Shown here piece after piece: positions 60,219 through 64,000 of a DNA stretch of 64,000 nt. Numbering within the stretch: position 1 is the stretch's first letter; each line of letters starts with the position of its first letter. A model generated the notes under the pieces. It had not been told where the DNA came from and did not search any database. It was given only the letters and a program-made list of their open reading frames with translations. The DNA is taken from NCBI RefSeq assembly GCF_000745455.1, contig NZ_JQJI01000007.1, positions 48,861 through 112,860 of the forward strand, read 5' to 3'. A program made the position numbers and the translations under genes. Source of the DNA: Mesoaciditoga lauensis cd-1655R = DSM 25116. Lineage in GTDB: Bacteria > Thermotogota > Thermotogae > Mesoaciditogales > Mesoaciditogaceae.

Positions 60219-61187
60219 ATGATAAACGTAAACGGAAAGTCCTATCCTACAATAAGTGACATAATGAAGGTGCCGGAAAACGAACGAAAAGGAGAAGACT
60301 ATCTCAACAAGATGAGTGGTATCTTTCTGGTAACCTCTTCTTCTTTTAAAAATACGTCAACCGGCAACGTGTTCACGCAGGCTACGGTATGTGATGACAA
60401 AAAAGTTGCAAACGTTAAGATATGGGAAAAGGTTGAAGCCGGTAGCCTTATATTCTCTCATTATGAATACAGTTCGACTTACCATTCATTTTCACTTAAA
60501 CCCATAAGAATAGTGAATGCTGAAAAGGCGCCTGAAATCGCGGAAGCCTTAACGCCTCATTTTGATGTGGGAAACTTAGAAAGATGTTTGAAATATCTGA
60601 TAAAAAGCGTTGAAAATGTTCATTTAAGAAAATTGTTAGAAGAGATATTCAGGAAGGACTCTCAATTTTACACCTCTTTTGTGAATGCAACGGCCGCCTC
60701 TCAAAACCATCACGTAGGAAGAGGCGGCCTTTTTTTTCATACGATTTCGATGACAAAAATAGCGTTAAATCTCATATCAAGCTATCCGAATTTGAACAGG
60801 GATCTCATCGTAACGGGCTGCCTGATTCATGATATTGGAAAGGTTGAAACTTACAAAGATGCTCCAACTTTTGATTACACAGATGAAGGCAAGTTGGAAA
60901 ATCACATAGTTTTAGGCGTGAAAATGCTTGCGCGTTTCATTGACAGAATACCAGATTTTCCGCCGGAATTGGAAAGCATTTTAACTCACATAATCGCAAG
61001 TCATCATGGAAGACTTGAATTTGGTTCTCCGGTCACGCCAAAGATTCCTGAAGCGATGGTTGTAAACTTTGCGGATGAAATCGACGCAAAGTTGAACGCC
61101 GTATTTGAAGTGTTTGATGAGATGGAAACAAACAACTGGGAAAAAGTGGAAATGTTGAAAAGCGATATCTTTAAATTTGAAATTTGA
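60219..61187 (+). CDS. OB-fold plus HD-domain 3'-5' exoribonuclease, YhaM-like
   Basis: 322 residues from the ATG at 60219 after AAAGGTGA. N-terminal OB fold (about 15-105: GIFLVTSSSFKNTSTGNVFT) and HD phosphohydrolase domain with QNHHVGRGGLFFHTISM, LIHDIGKVETY and IIASHHGRLEFGSP. YhaM/CBF1-type enzymes trim RNA or DNA 3' ends using metal ions. It closes the NDK-GGDEF/pseudopilin gene run and is followed by a repeat-filled gap. Confidence 0.9.
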   Translation: MINVNGKSYPTISDIMKVPENERKGEDYLNKMSGIFLVTSSSFKNTSTGNVFTQATVCDDKKVANVKIWEKVEAGSLIFSHYEYSSTYHSFSLKPIRIVNAEKAPEIAEALTPHFDVGNLERCLKYLIKSVENVHLRKLLEEIFRKDSQFYTSFVNATAASQNHHVGRGGLFFHTISMTKIALNLISSYPNLNRDLIVTGCLIHDIGKVETYKDAPTFDYTDEGKLENHIVLGVKMLARFIDRIPDFPPELESILTHIIASHHGRLEFGSPVTPKIPEAMVVNFADEIDAKLNAVFEVFDEMETNNWEKVEMLKSDIFKFEI

Positions 61188-63381
<2,194 letters not shown>

Positions 63382-63384
63382 TTT

Positions 63385-63417
63385 TTTTCACCCCTCCATA
63401 ATCAGGAGGGGTGAAAA
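63385..63417. terminator. Hairpin after pyrG
   Basis: TTTTCACCCCTCC and GGAGGGGTGAAAA form a 13-bp stem with a 7-base loop just after the stop. No T-run follows on the plus strand (AAAACATCAG), so termination is uncertain; the sequence also belongs to the family E repeat. Confidence 0.5.
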
Positions 63418-64000
63418 CATCAGTTGACAGGGAAGGTTGATCAAGGCGTTCTCAAACCTTAGAGGGTTTAGTGTCATATGAATGATTCGTTGTTTCTAAT
63501 CACTTATTTTTTTACGCCCCCTACGCCGGCTTCGCCGCCACTTCCCCCGCAAGCGGGGGCAGACTTTTATAAAAAATGGCTTTGCTGACACTTCCCACAC
63601 AAGCAGGAACAGACTTATTAATTTGGAAAACAACTCTGCTGATTCTCCTCACAAAACTGGGAGGAGTGTCAACGTAGTTGACAAGGAGGGTTCATTTCCC
63701 TACGTTTCCACATCGATTTCACCGGCATTTTTTTCAAGTCCCTCCCACAGTACGGGAGGGGTGGCAGCGCTAGTTGACGGGGAGGGTTGATCAAAATGAT
63801 CTCAAACCTTAAAAAATTCAGCGTCCTATGTGTCCCCTTTGCCAGCTTCACCGATACTTCCCCCACAAGCGGGGGCAGACTTGTATGAAAATGCCTCCGC
63901 CTCATACACCCGCTATATGTTCGGCCTTTTGAGGTCATTACTCTAAATCATGCTTTGAAGGAGGCTAAATTCTGAACTCAGGCTCTATGGCTTAGGTGAC
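63418..64000. repeat. Cluster of family D and E repeats to the right edge
   Basis: Family E pieces at 63420-63480, 63655-63700 and 63741-63830 (GTTGACGGGGAGGGTTGATCAAAATGAT). Family D in reverse at 63515-63612 (CCCCCTACGCCGGCTTCGCCG, CCCCCGCAAGCGGGGGCAGACTTTTAT) and 63836-63890. No gene or RNA is recognised in the last 580 bases. Confidence 0.65.

Noticed and set aside
63385..63417. Strong intrinsic terminator after pyrG
   Set aside because: The stem is good but no T-run follows on the plus strand and the sequence overlaps a dispersed repeat, so it is kept only at low confidence.
63900..64000. Possible tRNA or other RNA gene at the right edge
   Set aside because: No cloverleaf or conserved RNA motif could be built from the sequence.

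Overview
The window reads like a chromosome segment of an anaerobic, fermentative bacterium of the Thermotogota type. The clues are an archaeal-style Mbx/Mbs respiratory operon, a B12-dependent (class II) ribonucleotide reductase, a dnaK-hsp20-Clp cluster, a TGS-uridine-kinase fusion protein, ABC sugar uptake with GH130 enzymes and small barrel-like exported proteins. DNA is AT-rich, Shine-Dalgarno sites are strong (GGAGG), and GTG and TTG starts are common. No rRNA, tRNA, CRISPR array, intact IS element or phage gene was found. The species assignment is inference only.

Layout. (1) 1-8362, minus: a 12-gene operon for a ferredoxin-linked Mrp-antiporter/complex-I-like membrane complex in the order A-B-C-D-EF-G-H-H'-M-J-K-L. 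L runs off the left edge and lacks the first NiFe ligand pair, so this is the Mbx/Mbs type, not a hydrogenase. (2) 8962-16561: CLC chloride transporter, class II ribonucleotide reductase behind a likely NrdR box pair, uridine-kinase-like protein and a WecA/TagO-type transferase. (3) 17115-25775, minus: heat-shock cluster (dnaK, hsp20, ClpC-like ATPase, DUF1844), then an NtrC-type response regulator with its membrane histidine kinase. (4) 25925-35437: small exported barrel-like protein, glycerate kinase with two deoxynucleoside kinases, exported thioredoxin-like protein, DUF5685/DnaJ pair, AI-2E-type permease, MFS protein. (5) 35879-41946: giant FN3 lipoprotein; Crp/Fnr regulator with a 20-codon leader ORF, convergent with a two-gene permease operon carrying an Fe-S domain. 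(6) 42374-54279: a glycan-use locus. LacI regulator, sugar-binding protein and two permeases lead into three GH130 proteins (one exported) on the minus strand; two large secreted proteins lie divergently. Two LacI-type operators sit on the two facing promoters. (7) 54855-63381, plus: orphan LolD-like ATPase, secreted DUF4350-like protein, MBL hydrolase, a striking nucleoside-diphosphate-kinase/GGDEF fusion, a tail-anchored unknown, two overlapping pseudopilin-like genes, a YhaM-like HD nuclease, then CTP synthase.

Nearly every long gene-free gap holds dispersed repeats. One family (about 380 bp full length) is a long imperfect palindrome whose arms co-vary between copies. A second is a GC-rich hairpin family (CCCCC...GGGGG with GTCGGC/GCCGAC). 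A third element is bounded by 11-bp perfect inverted repeats and supplies the last codons of a GH130 gene.

The most novel-looking items are the NDK-GGDEF fusion, the split permease with an RnfB-type Fe-S tail behind a CRP-like operator, the autoregulated glycan locus with two unrecognised secreted proteins, and the co-varying palindromic repeat family.
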